Part shown: piece after piece, positions 1 to 8,685 of the stretch
Layout of the letters: each line of letters starts with the position of its first letter
Position numbering within the stretch: the stretch's first letter is position 1
Source: Verrucomicrobiota bacterium
Lineage (GTDB): Bacteria > Verrucomicrobiota > Verrucomicrobiia > Verrucomicrobiales > Akkermansiaceae
NCBI GenBank assembly: GCA_026397725.1
Contig: JAPLUI010000286.1
Coordinates: 1 to 40,396, forward strand
DNA length: 40,396 bases
Direction of reading: 5' to 3'
The notes under the pieces: generated by a model
What the model saw: the letters and a program-made list of their open reading frames with translations, nothing else
The model's database searches: none
Told to the model about the DNA's origin: nothing
Translations under genes and position numbers: made by a program

Positions 1-120
1 TACCGCCCCACTGAACTGAGCCTACAGTTCATCCGCTGGATACGCATTCACCTCACCAATCGGACTTGCTACAGGCAGTCTCTCGACGCCCTGCGCCCCC
101 TCATGGCCAGTTACCTCTAG
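1..120 (+). CDS. C-terminal tail of an unrecognised protein, cut by the window edge
   Basis: Frame 1 is open from the first base to a TAG at 118-120, giving 39 codons rich in Arg, Leu and Tyr (for example RWIRIHL and YRQSLDAL). I do not recognise the family. The basic, helical character and the position against a methylase gene that has lost its 5' part would fit the end of a transposase that inserted there, but this is a guess. The opposite strand is also open here, so even the coding call is weak. Confidence 0.25.
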   Translation, partial: YRPTELSLQFIRWIRIHLTNRTCYRQSLDALRPLMASYL

Positions 121-462
121 CCTAACAATTGACAGGGTTCCGGCCTGCTCCGCGCCGATGACTTCGGCCGCCTTGCCGTCATCCGGCCCGGTTCCGTCTT
201 CGTCACGGCGGGCACCGACCGCCGCAGCACCGGCACCCACTACACGCCGCGCAGCCTCACCGAGCCCATCGTCAAGCACACCCTCGAACCCCTCGTTTAC
301 ACCGGCCCCGCCGAAGGGTTACAAGAGGCCGAGTGGAAGCTCAAATCGCCCAAGGAAATCCTCGCCCTCAAGGTTTGCGACATGGCCATGGGTTCCGGGG
401 CCTTCCTCGTCCAAGCCTGCCGCTACCTCGCCGAGCGCCTCTGCGAGGCCTGGGAGTTGGAA

Positions 463-539
463 AGTATGAAGTATGAAGGCGGAAGTATGAAGGCGGATTC
501 CGGCGTGGCCGCTGACACTTCATCCTTCATCCCTCATCC
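463..539 (+). repeat. inverted pair of 7-bp tandem arrays inside drmMI
   Basis: Five heptamers of AGTATGA or AGGCGGA type run from 463 to 497, and three of TTCATCC or CTCATCC type from 519 to 539. The two arrays are roughly complementary in sense (TATGAAGG against CCTTCAT), so the block forms an imperfect inverted repeat. It stays in frame and adds a Ser/Met/Gly-rich insertion just after motif I of the methylase, where the family does not need one. Confidence 0.7.
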
Positions 540-2498
540 CTTGGCCTTGCAGCACGCCACTCCTTCCACCGGCGATCCCCGCGAACGCCTGCTGCCGAAT
601 GATCCGGCGGAACGGATTGCAGTCGCGCGGCGTGCCATCGCCGACCGCTGCCTCTACGGCGTGGACATCAACCCGATGGCCATGGAGATGGCCAAGCTCT
701 CCCTCTGGCTCATCACCCTGCAACGTGACCGGCCCTTCACCTTCCTCGACCACGCGCTCAAGTGCGGCGATTCCCTACTCGGCGTCAGTTCCGTCCAGCA
801 GATCGAGAACTTCAGCCTGCGGGTAAAGTCGGGAGCGACCGTTCAAGACACCTTTGCCACCGCCAACCTGTTCCGCTACGTGGACGAAGCCTCCGCCAAA
901 CGCCGCGCCCTCGAAGACCTGCCCTCCAACGACCACACCCAGATCGAAACCAAGAACCACCTGCACGCCGAAGCCGAAGCCGCCACCGCCAAGATCAAGG
1001 CGCTGGCCGACGTGCTCATCGCCTTTGAACTGCGCGGCCTCGACGGCGGCGCCTACGAAGACCAACGCACCGCTGAAGCGGAGAAAGTGCAACTGCTGAT
1101 GAAGCGCGATGCCGACGCGCGAATTGAGATTTCAAATCCCAAATCTGAACTCGCCCGTGCTGCTCGCAAAGCCTTGCGCGAACGCCGCCCGTTCCACTGG
1201 GCCGTGGAATTTCCCGAAGTGTTCGCTCGCGGCGGCTTTGATGCATTCGTCGGCAATCCGCCGTTTATGGGCGGGCGGAAAATCAGCACCAACCTCGGTG
1301 TCGATTACCTTAATTATCTGTTGAACACTCGCACTCGAATCACTGGCATCGCAGACTTTGTGTGCCACTTTTTCAGGCGGTCGTTTGAACTTTTGAGCAA
1401 CCGTGGCTGCTTCGGCCTGATCGCAACCAATTCCATTGCGGAGGTCGATTCGAGGAGAGGCGGTCTGGAAGCAATCGTCGAGGACGGAGGGACAATTTTC
1501 AGAGCCACACCGAATCAGCGGTGGCCTGGCGATGCCGCAGTGATCGTATCCGTCGTTCATATTTCCCGAACCGCTTTTCAGCAGAGATGGCTAAACGAGC
1601 AAGTGGTTGAGCAAATCCTTCCATCGTTGAGTTCCGGCGAGTCCACCGAGCTTACCCCCTTCCGCCTTGTTCAAAATCTCGACCTTGGCCATTCCGGATC
1701 GAAGATTATGGGCGACGGGTTCAAGCTTACTCCTGCTGAACGAGATGAGTTGCTCAGAGTTGAGCCGTCAGCGGCTACTCTGGTCAGAGCGCTACTTGGC
1801 GGGGCGGACATCACCGACAGTCCGAGTCACTTGCCGTCGCGATTCGTAATCGACCCAGGGCAAATGCTGGAAGCTGACGTGCAACAATACCCAGCGATTT
1901 ACCGGAGGCTGCGCGACTTGGTTTTTCCATCCCGAAGCATCATCAAAGATGAGGCGAAGAAGCGCTACTGGTGGCGCTTTGCGGGTTCAAGCTCCGCGCT
2001 CTACGATTCCATCGAGGGGCTGCGCTCTTGCGTGGTGTGCAGCCGTGTCGCAAAGCATGTGGTTTTCGCCGTAGTGCCGACCCTGAACGAAATCGGTCCA
2101 ATTGTTTACGACGAGTCTGTTGTGGTTATCGCGTTTGATGATCTCGCGCATTTTGGCATCCTGCAAACAACCCACCATCTGCTCTGGGTGGACAAGTGGG
2201 GTTCAAAAATGGGTAACGCACCGCGCTACACCGCGACCGAGGTGCTCGAAACATTTCCCTTGCCCCGCAAGTGCGAGTCGGTGGAGGAGATTTCCCGCAA
2301 TTATCTTCAGCTTCGCGGCCAACTCATGATTGCGCGGCAGGAAGGGCTGACGAAGACCTACAACCGCTTCCACGACCGGGGCGAGCAGTCGGCGGACATC
2401 GCGCGGCTGCGGGCGTTGCACGAGGAGCTGGATCAGGCCGTGGCCTTGGCGTATGGCTGGCCCATCATCGTGAACGGTCAGGTCGTCAACCCGCCCAC

Positions 2499-2526
2499 TT
2501 CATCCTTCAGCCTTCAACCTTCATCC
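2499..2526 (+). repeat. 7-bp tandem array inside drmMI 3' region
   Basis: Four consecutive heptamers, TTCATCC, TTCAGCC, TTCAACC and TTCATCC, encode a Ser/Phe/Pro-rich stretch (SSFSLQPSSF) in the C-terminal part of the methylase. The unit is the same as in the array at 519-539 and close to the one at 34255. Confidence 0.7.
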
Positions 2527-2830
2527 TTTCCCCCGCTCGACTTGGGCCACGGCTTCCACGCCACCAAGCAAGGCGAGCGTTACACCCTCAGCGAGCCCGC
2601 CCGCCGCACCGTCCTCGACCGCCTCCTCGGCCTCAACCACCAGCGCTACGCTGAGGAACTCAAAGCCGGGTTGCACGAGAAGAAGAGCAAGAAGTCCGCT
2701 GGCAAGCGAGCGACCCCAAAAAGATCCCACCCCGGCATCCACTCCATCCAACCCGATCTCCTGCCCCCCGAACAACCGGAGTTGTTTTGACCGCGGAAGT
2801 CGGCATACTCACCCCACCCCGACTGATCCC

Positions 2831-4069
2831 ATGCTCGAAACTCTTTCACTCAAAAACCTAGGACCGGCTCCCGCACTCGACTTCGAGTTCGGCGAGAGGC
2901 TCAACCTCATCACCGGCGATAATGGCCTGGGCAAAACCTTCCTTCTGGATGTGGCATGGTGGGCGCTCACCCGTTGCTGGACAGAAGGGCGGAAGATCCA
3001 TCCTGCGGCCGGAGTGAACGATGCGAGCGTGAGTTTCCACGTCCATGGCAAGGGCGGCCCGACCTCGGAGTTGACCTGCCACTACCGCCGGGATCTGTTG
3101 GACTGGTCCGCGCCGCCTCCAGGCCGCCCACCCAGCCCCGGGCTGGTGATTTACGCGCGGATCGACGGCGGCTTCTCCCTCTGGGACCCGGAGCGTAACG
3201 GCGGAGACAGGCCGGAGGCATTTCGATTCAACAAAAAAGAACTCTGGGAGGGGCTACGGGATGAGAAAGACACGGTGGTCTGCCGTGGTCTGCTCGAGGA
3301 CTGGGAAACATGGAGCTTGAAGACCAATGGTGCCTTCAACATCCTGCAGGATGTGCTGGCCGAGCTTTCGCCTGGCGGCCACGAGTCGCCATTGGTGCCG
3401 GGACGCTCGGTGCGAGTCCCGGAAATGGGCGTGCGGGACGTGCCGACGCTGGAGATGCCTTACGGGACGGTGCCGCTGCCCTATGCCTCGGCTGGCATGA
3501 AGCGCATCCTGTCCCTCGCCTACATGCTGGTATGGGCCTGGACGGAACACCAGGCGGCGGCGGAACTGCGCGGCAAAAAATGCACCGGGCGGATCGTGCT
3601 CTTGTGGGACGAGGTGGAAGCCCATCTGCACCCACAGTGGCAGCGGACCATCCTGCCCGCCGTGCTAACGGTACTGAACCGGATGCTCCAGTCGGCCGAA
3701 CCACCGCAGGTGCAGGTGATCGCGACCACCCATGCTCCGTTTGTCCTGGCCTCGGTTGAGACGCTCTTTGATGAATCACGGGACCGGCTCTTCAATCTGG
3801 AGCTGACGTCCGAAGGCCGGGTGCGGTTGGAAACGGTGCAGTGGGCGCGCTTTGGCAGCATCATCGAGTGGTTGCGCTCGCCTGCGTTTGACATGAAGAG
3901 CGGCTATTCAAAGGAGGCGGAGCAGGCGTTGATCGCGGCGAACCGCTGGATCAAGGGTGAGCGGGACGGTCTCAACGTCGCCGCCATCCAGGCTGAACTG
4001 GGGCGGACGCTGGCAAATTCCGACCCGTTCTGGCCACGTTGGCTGGTCGCAACAGGAGGTGTGCGATGA
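2831..4069 (+). CDS. AAA/ABC-type ATPase, PtuA-like, nested in DISARM
   Basis: A 412-residue ATPase of the AAA_15/AAA_21 (OLD/PtuA-like) group. The N-terminus LKNLGPAPALDFEFGE is followed by Walker A GDNGLGKT at about residues 34-41. The C-terminal half has Walker B LLWDEVEAHLHPQW at about 257-270 and the H-loop region ATTHAPFVL at about 299-307. Such ATPases sense invading DNA and gate a partner nuclease. The start ATG lies 40 bases after drmMI. The stop TGA overlaps the ATG of the HNH gene (ATGA, 4066-4069), so the two are translationally coupled. An ATPase-HNH pair in this order is the architecture of Septu (PtuAB). It is not part of the described DISARM core, so it is probably an embedded second system or a DISARM accessory. 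Family assignment is firm; the Septu-like role is inference. Confidence 0.8.
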   Translation: MLETLSLKNLGPAPALDFEFGERLNLITGDNGLGKTFLLDVAWWALTRCWTEGRKIHPAAGVNDASVSFHVHGKGGPTSELTCHYRRDLLDWSAPPPGRPPSPGLVIYARIDGGFSLWDPERNGGDRPEAFRFNKKELWEGLRDEKDTVVCRGLLEDWETWSLKTNGAFNILQDVLAELSPGGHESPLVPGRSVRVPEMGVRDVPTLEMPYGTVPLPYASAGMKRILSLAYMLVWAWTEHQAAAELRGKKCTGRIVLLWDEVEAHLHPQWQRTILPAVLTVLNRMLQSAEPPQVQVIATTHAPFVLASVETLFDESRDRLFNLELTSEGRVRLETVQWARFGSIIEWLRSPAFDMKSGYSKEAEQALIAANRWIKGERDGLNVAAIQAELGRTLANSDPFWPRWLVATGGVR

Positions 4070-4728
4070 TTCATGTCCCTTCGCCAATTCGTCCGGAACC
4101 AGCGGCATTCGATGCCGACTGCCGGCAAGCCGGACGGGAGTGGATTCAACGGCGGCGGCAAAATCAGCAGCCTTTGCCTGACCGTCCCAAAGACTTGTGG
4201 TCGCCCTTCCGCCCGGACCTACGCCGCGGGTTCGGCGGCCGCTGCGGCTACTACGCCATGTATCTCCATGACGGCCAGGTGGATCACTTCATTTCCTGGA
4301 ACACCTGCAGGACTAACAACATGCCGGAACTCGCTTACGAATGGGATAACTTCCGCTTTGTGGATGGGGCGCTAAACAGCAGCAAGCGCACTCTGGACGG
4401 CCAACTCCTCGATCCCTTTGAAGTCGGGGACGACTGGTTTGAACTGGAACTGCCGTCCCTCCTGCTCCGCCCTGTTGGCGTGCCTGCCGAGCGTCAGGAT
4501 GCGGCACGGCTGACTCTGGAACGGTTGGATCTGGAGCAAGGTCTTCGCGTGCTTGAACTGCGGTGGGAATGGTATGAAAAGCACCAGAGCGGACAATTGA
4601 CACTCGACGGGCTTCGCGAAGTGGCACCACTCCTGGCACGCGCCGTAGAGCGTTGGGTGGCGGATGGTCGGGGCGATCTGCCTGTCATCCCGCGCCCGGT
4701 TCCAGATCCGTATGTCGACCTGGTTTAG
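4066..4728 (+). CDS. HNH endonuclease, PtuB-like partner of the preceding ATPase
   Basis: A 220-residue protein started at ATG 4066 because it overlaps the ATPase stop as ATGA; a longer start at 4039 lies inside the ATPase gene. The N-terminal half carries a degenerate HNH signature. It consists of a GRCGYYAMYL strand, the metal-binding VDHFISW, then AYEWDNFRFVDGALNSSKR, which matches the usual Y.W.N......N..K pattern of HNH nucleases. The C-terminal half is helical and charged, with no recognised domain. With the ATPase it should form a two-subunit DNA- or RNA-cutting effector as in Septu or in retron-associated PtuAB. Catalytic residues are predicted to be Asp-His of VDHF and Asn/His equivalents downstream. 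The nuclease fold is fairly sure; the target is unknown. Confidence 0.7.
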   Translation: MIHVPSPIRPEPAAFDADCRQAGREWIQRRRQNQQPLPDRPKDLWSPFRPDLRRGFGGRCGYYAMYLHDGQVDHFISWNTCRTNNMPELAYEWDNFRFVDGALNSSKRTLDGQLLDPFEVGDDWFELELPSLLLRPVGVPAERQDAARLTLERLDLEQGLRVLELRWEWYEKHQSGQLTLDGLREVAPLLARAVERWVADGRGDLPVIPRPVPDPYVDLV

Positions 4729-4782
4729 TTTCAGCCTAAGTTGCTTCGCGCCGGCCCGCTCACGTTCAACCTGAACCGCCCC

Positions 4783-4926
4783 ATGATCACCCGCCTGCAC
4801 ATTGAGAACTTCAAGTCGCGGGTGGATTTCCGCATGCCGGCCGCGGAAGCGGAAAGTCTCGCTCCATTCACCGATCTGACCGTGCTATCCGCGAACCTGG
4901 CCAAAAATGAAGGGAGTGAGGCATGA
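4783..4926 (+). pseudogene. stump of a second SMC/OLD-like ATPase gene
   Basis: A 47-codon frame begins MITRLHIENFKS, the classical start of AAA_15/AAA_21/SMC-like ATPases, and continues to LAPFTDLTVLSAN, which is where the family runs into its Walker A loop (normally followed by N.SGKS). Here the frame ends 10 codons later without a P-loop. It therefore looks like the first 40 or so residues of an ATPase gene whose body was deleted. The stop overlaps the next ATG as ATGA. Confidence 0.55.
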
Positions 4927-5051
4927 TCCTGCTGGTATCCGGTGTTCGACAAATCGACATGCCGAGTTTCAACGAATTCCGGGATCGGCTGACGGAAGTG
5001 GCGAAAGCGCTCCTTGGTGCCCCCGGTGAACCCGGCCAAACCCGGCCATGA
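4923..5051 (+). CDS. small ORF of 42 codons coupled to the ATPase stump
   Basis: The ATG overlaps the preceding TGA (ATGA at 4923-4926). The product is 42 residues, begins MILLVSGVRQIDM and ends in a Pro/Gly-rich tail encoded by the first copy of a 20-bp repeat. I do not recognise it. It may be the first part of a former ATPase partner gene that was also cut by the deletion that made the stump, or a functional small protein. The overlap shows it was once part of an operon. Confidence 0.35.
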   Translation: MILLVSGVRQIDMPSFNEFRDRLTEVAKALLGAPGEPGQTRP

Positions 5052-5145
5052 TTGCCACGGGTTCCAAAGTCCAAGGAACCCGCAACCGACTGAAATTCAA
5101 TTGCATTTCGATTCGCATCAGAACCAACCCGGCCAAACCCGGCCA
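5029..5145 (+). repeat. pair of 20-bp direct repeats before drmA
   Basis: The same 20 bases (AACCCGGCCAAACCCGGCCA) occur at 5029-5048 and 5126-5145, 97 bases apart, each built from two CCCGGCCA units. They bracket the 3' end of the small ORF and the start of drmA. They could be the footprint of a deletion, of slippage, or a binding site for a regulator. Confidence 0.7.
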
Positions 5146-5160
5146 AATCTCAGTCCGCCC

Positions 5161-8100
5161 ATGCCGTTACCGACCCTTCTGACCCCACCCACCCCCCACG
5201 CCATCCGCGATGAACTCACCGCGATGGTGGTCAAGGATTTGCTCGGTCCCGCCGAAGGGCTGGAGGAGGAACTCGACCAGCGGGAAGACCATGCCTACGG
5301 GCGCTATCTCGTGGGCTTGCTGGCCCCGCAGTCGGTGGTGGTCGAGAGCGAGGTGATGGACCGCCTTGGCACGGACGGGGCGGACGAGCCCGAAATCGGC
5401 ACCACGGATGCCTCGACGCCAGCCAAGGATTCGTTCTTCCCCACTTCCATCGGCATGAGTTTTCTGGTGGAAGGAACCGAGGAGGCGATTGTGATCGAGA
5501 GCCAATGGGGTCGGTACCGCCGGGTGAAGAGCGAGCGCCAGGTGAACAAGCACACTGGCGAAGCGGCATTGGTGTGGAAGCGTGAGCCGCATGAAGGGGA
5601 ACCGTGGGTATTGCCGCTCAAGGCTGGACCGGTCGGCCCGTTTGAACCGGATGCCACGAATGACCCGCTGGTGGTGCTGCAAGGGAAGATCCGCCGGAAC
5701 GGCCAGGGGTGGCTGGTGACGGTGTTTCTCCGCAACTCCTCCCCCAAGCAGGATGGGAAGCGGGACGAGTCCTGGGTGTTCCAGCCTAAGCTCCGCGCCC
5801 GCTCCGCCGGGCGGCCGTCCCGTCCGGTGTTTCTCCAGCGCCACGACGAACAGCGGGATTTCTCGCGGATGGATGCGATCACGCGGGAAGAGGCGGCAAC
5901 GCTGGAGATGCTCTATCGCTTCCGCCCGGAGTTTGCCGTCGGCCACGGGGTATCGGTCCATGCCACGCTGCCGCAGCCGGCCGCCGTCCGGGCCACCGCG
6001 GTGGAGACGGAATTCGTGCCGCTGGCGGAGGTCGAGCAACAGACGCCGCCGGACACCGACGACAACCCGGACATTGCCGGGGTGGTGCTCGACATGAAGG
6101 AACTGGCGGAGATGCCGAAGACCGCGTTGCTCGCCTCACTCGACCAACTTCACACGGCATACGAGCGGTGGATTTCCCGCGAGGCATTGAAACCGGCCGA
6201 TCCCGCCCAGCGCCTGCAACACCACCAGATGGCGGCGGCGAGCGCCATTGCCAACTGTTGCCGCGCCTGTGAGCGCCTGCGGGAGGGCATCGACCTCATT
6301 GCCACGGATGCCGTTGCCGAAGAGGCATTCCGCTTTGCCAACCGGGCGATGTGGCAGCAGCGGGTGCGCTCGACCTATTCGCGGCAGATCCGCAAGAAGG
6401 AACTCCAGCCGGGAACACCGGTCGATCCGTTCGACATTCCGCAGCACCGGAGTTGGCGCGTGTTCCAGCTCGCGTTTGTCATTCTCAATCTGCCCGGCCT
6501 CACCCGGCTCGATCACGCGGACCGCTGCCACGAAACCGACGCCGTGGCGGATTTGCTTTGGTTCGCCACCGGCGGCGGCAAGACCGAAGCGTATCTGGGT
6601 CTCACCGCCTACACGCTGGCGCTGCGCCGCCTGCAAGGGGAGATCGAAGGCCGCCGCGGCGATCACGGCATCGCGGTGCTGATGCGCTACACGCTGCGCC
6701 TGCTCACGCTCCAGCAATTCCAGCGCGCCGCCGCCCTGATCTGCGCCTGCGAAACCATCCGCCGGGCGGACATTGGCAAGTGGGGCACGGTGCCGTTCCG
6801 CCTCGGCCTATGGGTGGGATCCAAGGCCACGCCTAACAGTCTGAGTTCCGCGGCCGAGGCCCTGCGCCAAAGCCATGCCGGCGGCAGGCCCACCGTCCGC
6901 GGCACGCCCCACCAGCTCATTTCCTGCCCCTGGTGCGGACGGGAGATTCGCGAGCACCACATCAAGGTGTATGAGGGCACCAGTGAGATCGGCCGCTGCG
7001 TGACCTATTGCAGCGACGCCACCGGCGGCTGCGAATTCAGCGAGGCGAAATCACCGAAGGAAGGCTTGCCCGTGATGGTGGTGGATGAGGAAATCTATCG
7101 ACGTCCGCCATCGCTGCTCATTGCCACGGTGGACAAGTTCGCCCAGATGCCATGGAAGGGTGAGGTGCAGCATTTGTTCGGGCAGGTCAGCGGCCTGTGC
7201 GAGCGCCACGGTTTCCTATCCCCGGAAGTGGAGAAGGACGACACCGGCAATCACCAGGCGTATGGCGGACAACCCCGTGTTTCGCGCCAGCCCCATGCGC
7301 CACTGCGTCCGCCGGATCTCATCATCCAGGACGAGTTGCACCTCATCAGCGGACCGCTTGGCTCGATGGTGGCGCTTTACGAAACCGCGGTGGATGAACT
7401 CTGCACCTGGACGGTCAACGGCAAACGGGTCCGGCCGAAGGTGGTATCCTCAACGGCGACCATTCGCCGGGCCGGCGACCAGATCAAGAAAACCTTCCTC
7501 CGCCAGGTGGAGGTGTTTCCGCCGCAGGGCACTTCCATCGACGACAGCTTCTTCTCGTTGCGCCGTCATGCCGGCGAACAATATCCCGGCCGCCGCTATC
7601 TCGGCATCTGTGCCCTCGGCCGCCGCTACCCCGTTGCCATCATCCGGGTGTACACGGCGCTCATGGGCGCCGCGCAGGTTCTCTATCAGAAATACGACAG
7701 CCTCGCCGATCCCTGGATGACGCTGACAGGTTACTTCAACTCGATCCGCGAACTCGCGGGCACCCGCCGCCTGGTCGAAGACGACATCCGCAGCCGCCTG
7801 CGCGACGCCGATGAACGCGGCCTGGCAAAACGCCGGATCAGGTCCGTCGAGGAATTGACCTCCCGGAAATCAGGCACCGACATTCCCGGCATCCTTGAGC
7901 GTTTGGAAGCCGTGTTCGATTTGACGCAGGACGCCCAACGCAAGGCCGACCGCGAAGCAGGCAAACAGGCGGCCCCGCCACCCTATGACGTGATGCTCGC
8001 CACCAACATGATTTCCGTGGGGGTGGACATCGAGCGTCTCGGCCTGATGGTGGTGGCCGGTCAACCGAAGACCACCTCGGAATACATCCAGGCCAGCAGC

Positions 8101-8685
8101 CGTGTCGGCCGCTCCCGGAACGGTCCGGGGCTCGTGGTGACGGTTTTCAACTGGGCACGGCCGCGGGACCTCTCCCATTACGAGACCTTCGAGCATTACC
8201 ACGACACCTTCTACAAACACGTCGAGGCGCTCTCGGTGACGCCGTTTTCAGCCCCGGCGCTCAGGCGCGGGCTGGCGGGGATTCTCGTCGGCATGGTGCG
8301 CCTGCACAACGACAACCTTAACGCCAACGAGGACGCGGGCAAACTGTCGGACACAGACCCTGACATGCCATGGATCATGCAACGCATCATCGACCGGGCG
8401 GAACGGGCGACGGGTGATCCGAATGTCGGACTACTCGTTAGAAAGATGCTGGATGAGCGGCGCGACAAGTGGCTGAATCTCGTCCACAACCAGCACGACT
8501 ACGCGCTCGGCTATCGGGACGGGCCGGGTGGCGTGATCGGACTGCTCAAGGAAGCGGGTGCCGGTGACTGGGAGGAGTTCACCTGCCTCAACAGTCTCCG
8601 GGATGTCGAGGGCACGGTGAACCTCGTTCTCGATCCCAACACCAGCGGCCTGCGTGTTGCCGCCAACCCCAACGACCAGCCATGA
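5161..8685 (+). CDS. drmA: DISARM helicase DrmA
   Basis: A 1174-residue superfamily 2 helicase-like protein, the DNA-translocating core of DISARM that works with DrmB. Start chosen at ATG 5161 (MPLPTLLTPP); the frame extends upstream to 5014, but that part is built from the repeats and has no domain. Motif I is ATGGGKTEAYL near residue 470, motif II is QDELHLISG near 722 (DELH box), and motifs V/VI are NMISVGVDIERL near 950 and QASSRVGRSRN near 980. A C-x-x-C pair (CPWCGR) near 590 suggests a zinc-binding insertion. Its TGA overlaps the drmB ATG. Length and motif set fit DrmA well. Confidence 0.92.
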   Translation: MPLPTLLTPPTPHAIRDELTAMVVKDLLGPAEGLEEELDQREDHAYGRYLVGLLAPQSVVVESEVMDRLGTDGADEPEIGTTDASTPAKDSFFPTSIGMSFLVEGTEEAIVIESQWGRYRRVKSERQVNKHTGEAALVWKREPHEGEPWVLPLKAGPVGPFEPDATNDPLVVLQGKIRRNGQGWLVTVFLRNSSPKQDGKRDESWVFQPKLRARSAGRPSRPVFLQRHDEQRDFSRMDAITREEAATLEMLYRFRPEFAVGHGVSVHATLPQPAAVRATAVETEFVPLAEVEQQTPPDTDDNPDIAGVVLDMKELAEMPKTALLASLDQLHTAYERWISREALKPADPAQRLQHHQMAAASAIANCCRACERLREGIDLIATDAVAEEAFRFANRAMWQQRVRSTYSRQIRKKELQPGTPVDPFDIPQHRSWRVFQLAFVILNLPGLTRLDHADRCHETDAVADLLWFATGGGKTEAYLGLTAYTLALRRLQGEIEGRRGDHGIAVLMRYTLRLLTLQQFQRAAALICACETIRRADIGKWGTVPFRLGLWVGSKATPNSLSSAAEALRQSHAGGRPTVRGTPHQLISCPWCGREIREHHIKVYEGTSEIGRCVTYCSDATGGCEFSEAKSPKEGLPVMVVDEEIYRRPPSLLIATVDKFAQMPWKGEVQHLFGQVSGLCERHGFLSPEVEKDDTGNHQAYGGQPRVSRQPHAPLRPPDLIIQDELHLISGPLGSMVALYETAVDELCTWTVNGKRVRPKVVSSTATIRRAGDQIKKTFLRQVEVFPPQGTSIDDSFFSLRRHAGEQYPGRRYLGICALGRRYPVAIIRVYTALMGAAQVLYQKYDSLADPWMTLTGYFNSIRELAGTRRLVEDDIRSRLRDADERGLAKRRIRSVEELTSRKSGTDIPGILERLEAVFDLTQDAQRKADREAGKQAAPPPYDVMLATNMISVGVDIERLGLMVVAGQPKTTSEYIQASSRVGRSRNGPGLVVTVFNWARPRDLSHYETFEHYHDTFYKHVEALSVTPFSAPALRRGLAGILVGMVRLHNDNLNANEDAGKLSDTDPDMPWIMQRIIDRAERATGDPNVGLLVRKMLDERRDKWLNLVHNQHDYALGYRDGPGGVIGLLKEAGAGDWEEFTCLNSLRDVEGTVNLVLDPNTSGLRVAANPNDQP

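Larger units (their letters stand above)
133..2790 (+). pseudogene. drmMI: DISARM class 1 adenine-N6 DNA methylase DrmMI, 5'-truncated
   Basis: This is the C-terminal two thirds or so of an Eco57I-like N6-adenine methylase, the DISARM subunit that marks host DNA. The frame opens after a TGA at 130-132, and homologous-looking sequence begins at once (STGTHYTPRSLTEPIV, typical of the region before motif I), so the N-terminal domain is missing. The first in-frame ATG is at 382, already inside motif I (DMAMGSGAFL). Motif IV is FVGNPPF near 1250. The protein ends in PEQPELF. Bases about 1290-2240, between NPPF and the C-terminus, look more A+T-rich than the rest, as expected for an exchangeable target-recognition region. 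Two heptamer arrays lie inside the frame. The gene is followed by the ATPase-HNH pair and drmABC, which fixes the identity. An intact protein is unlikely unless an unseen start exists. Confidence 0.75.

Noticed and set aside
22..279. Minus-strand ORF at the left edge
   Set aside because: Most of it is antisense to the methylase region that carries STGTHYTP; only the first 120 bases are ambiguous.
5014..5160. Extended N-terminus of drmA from an ATG at 5014
   Set aside because: The added 49 codons are low-complexity, built on the 20-bp repeat, and overlap the mini-ORF; ATG 5161 begins the family-like sequence.
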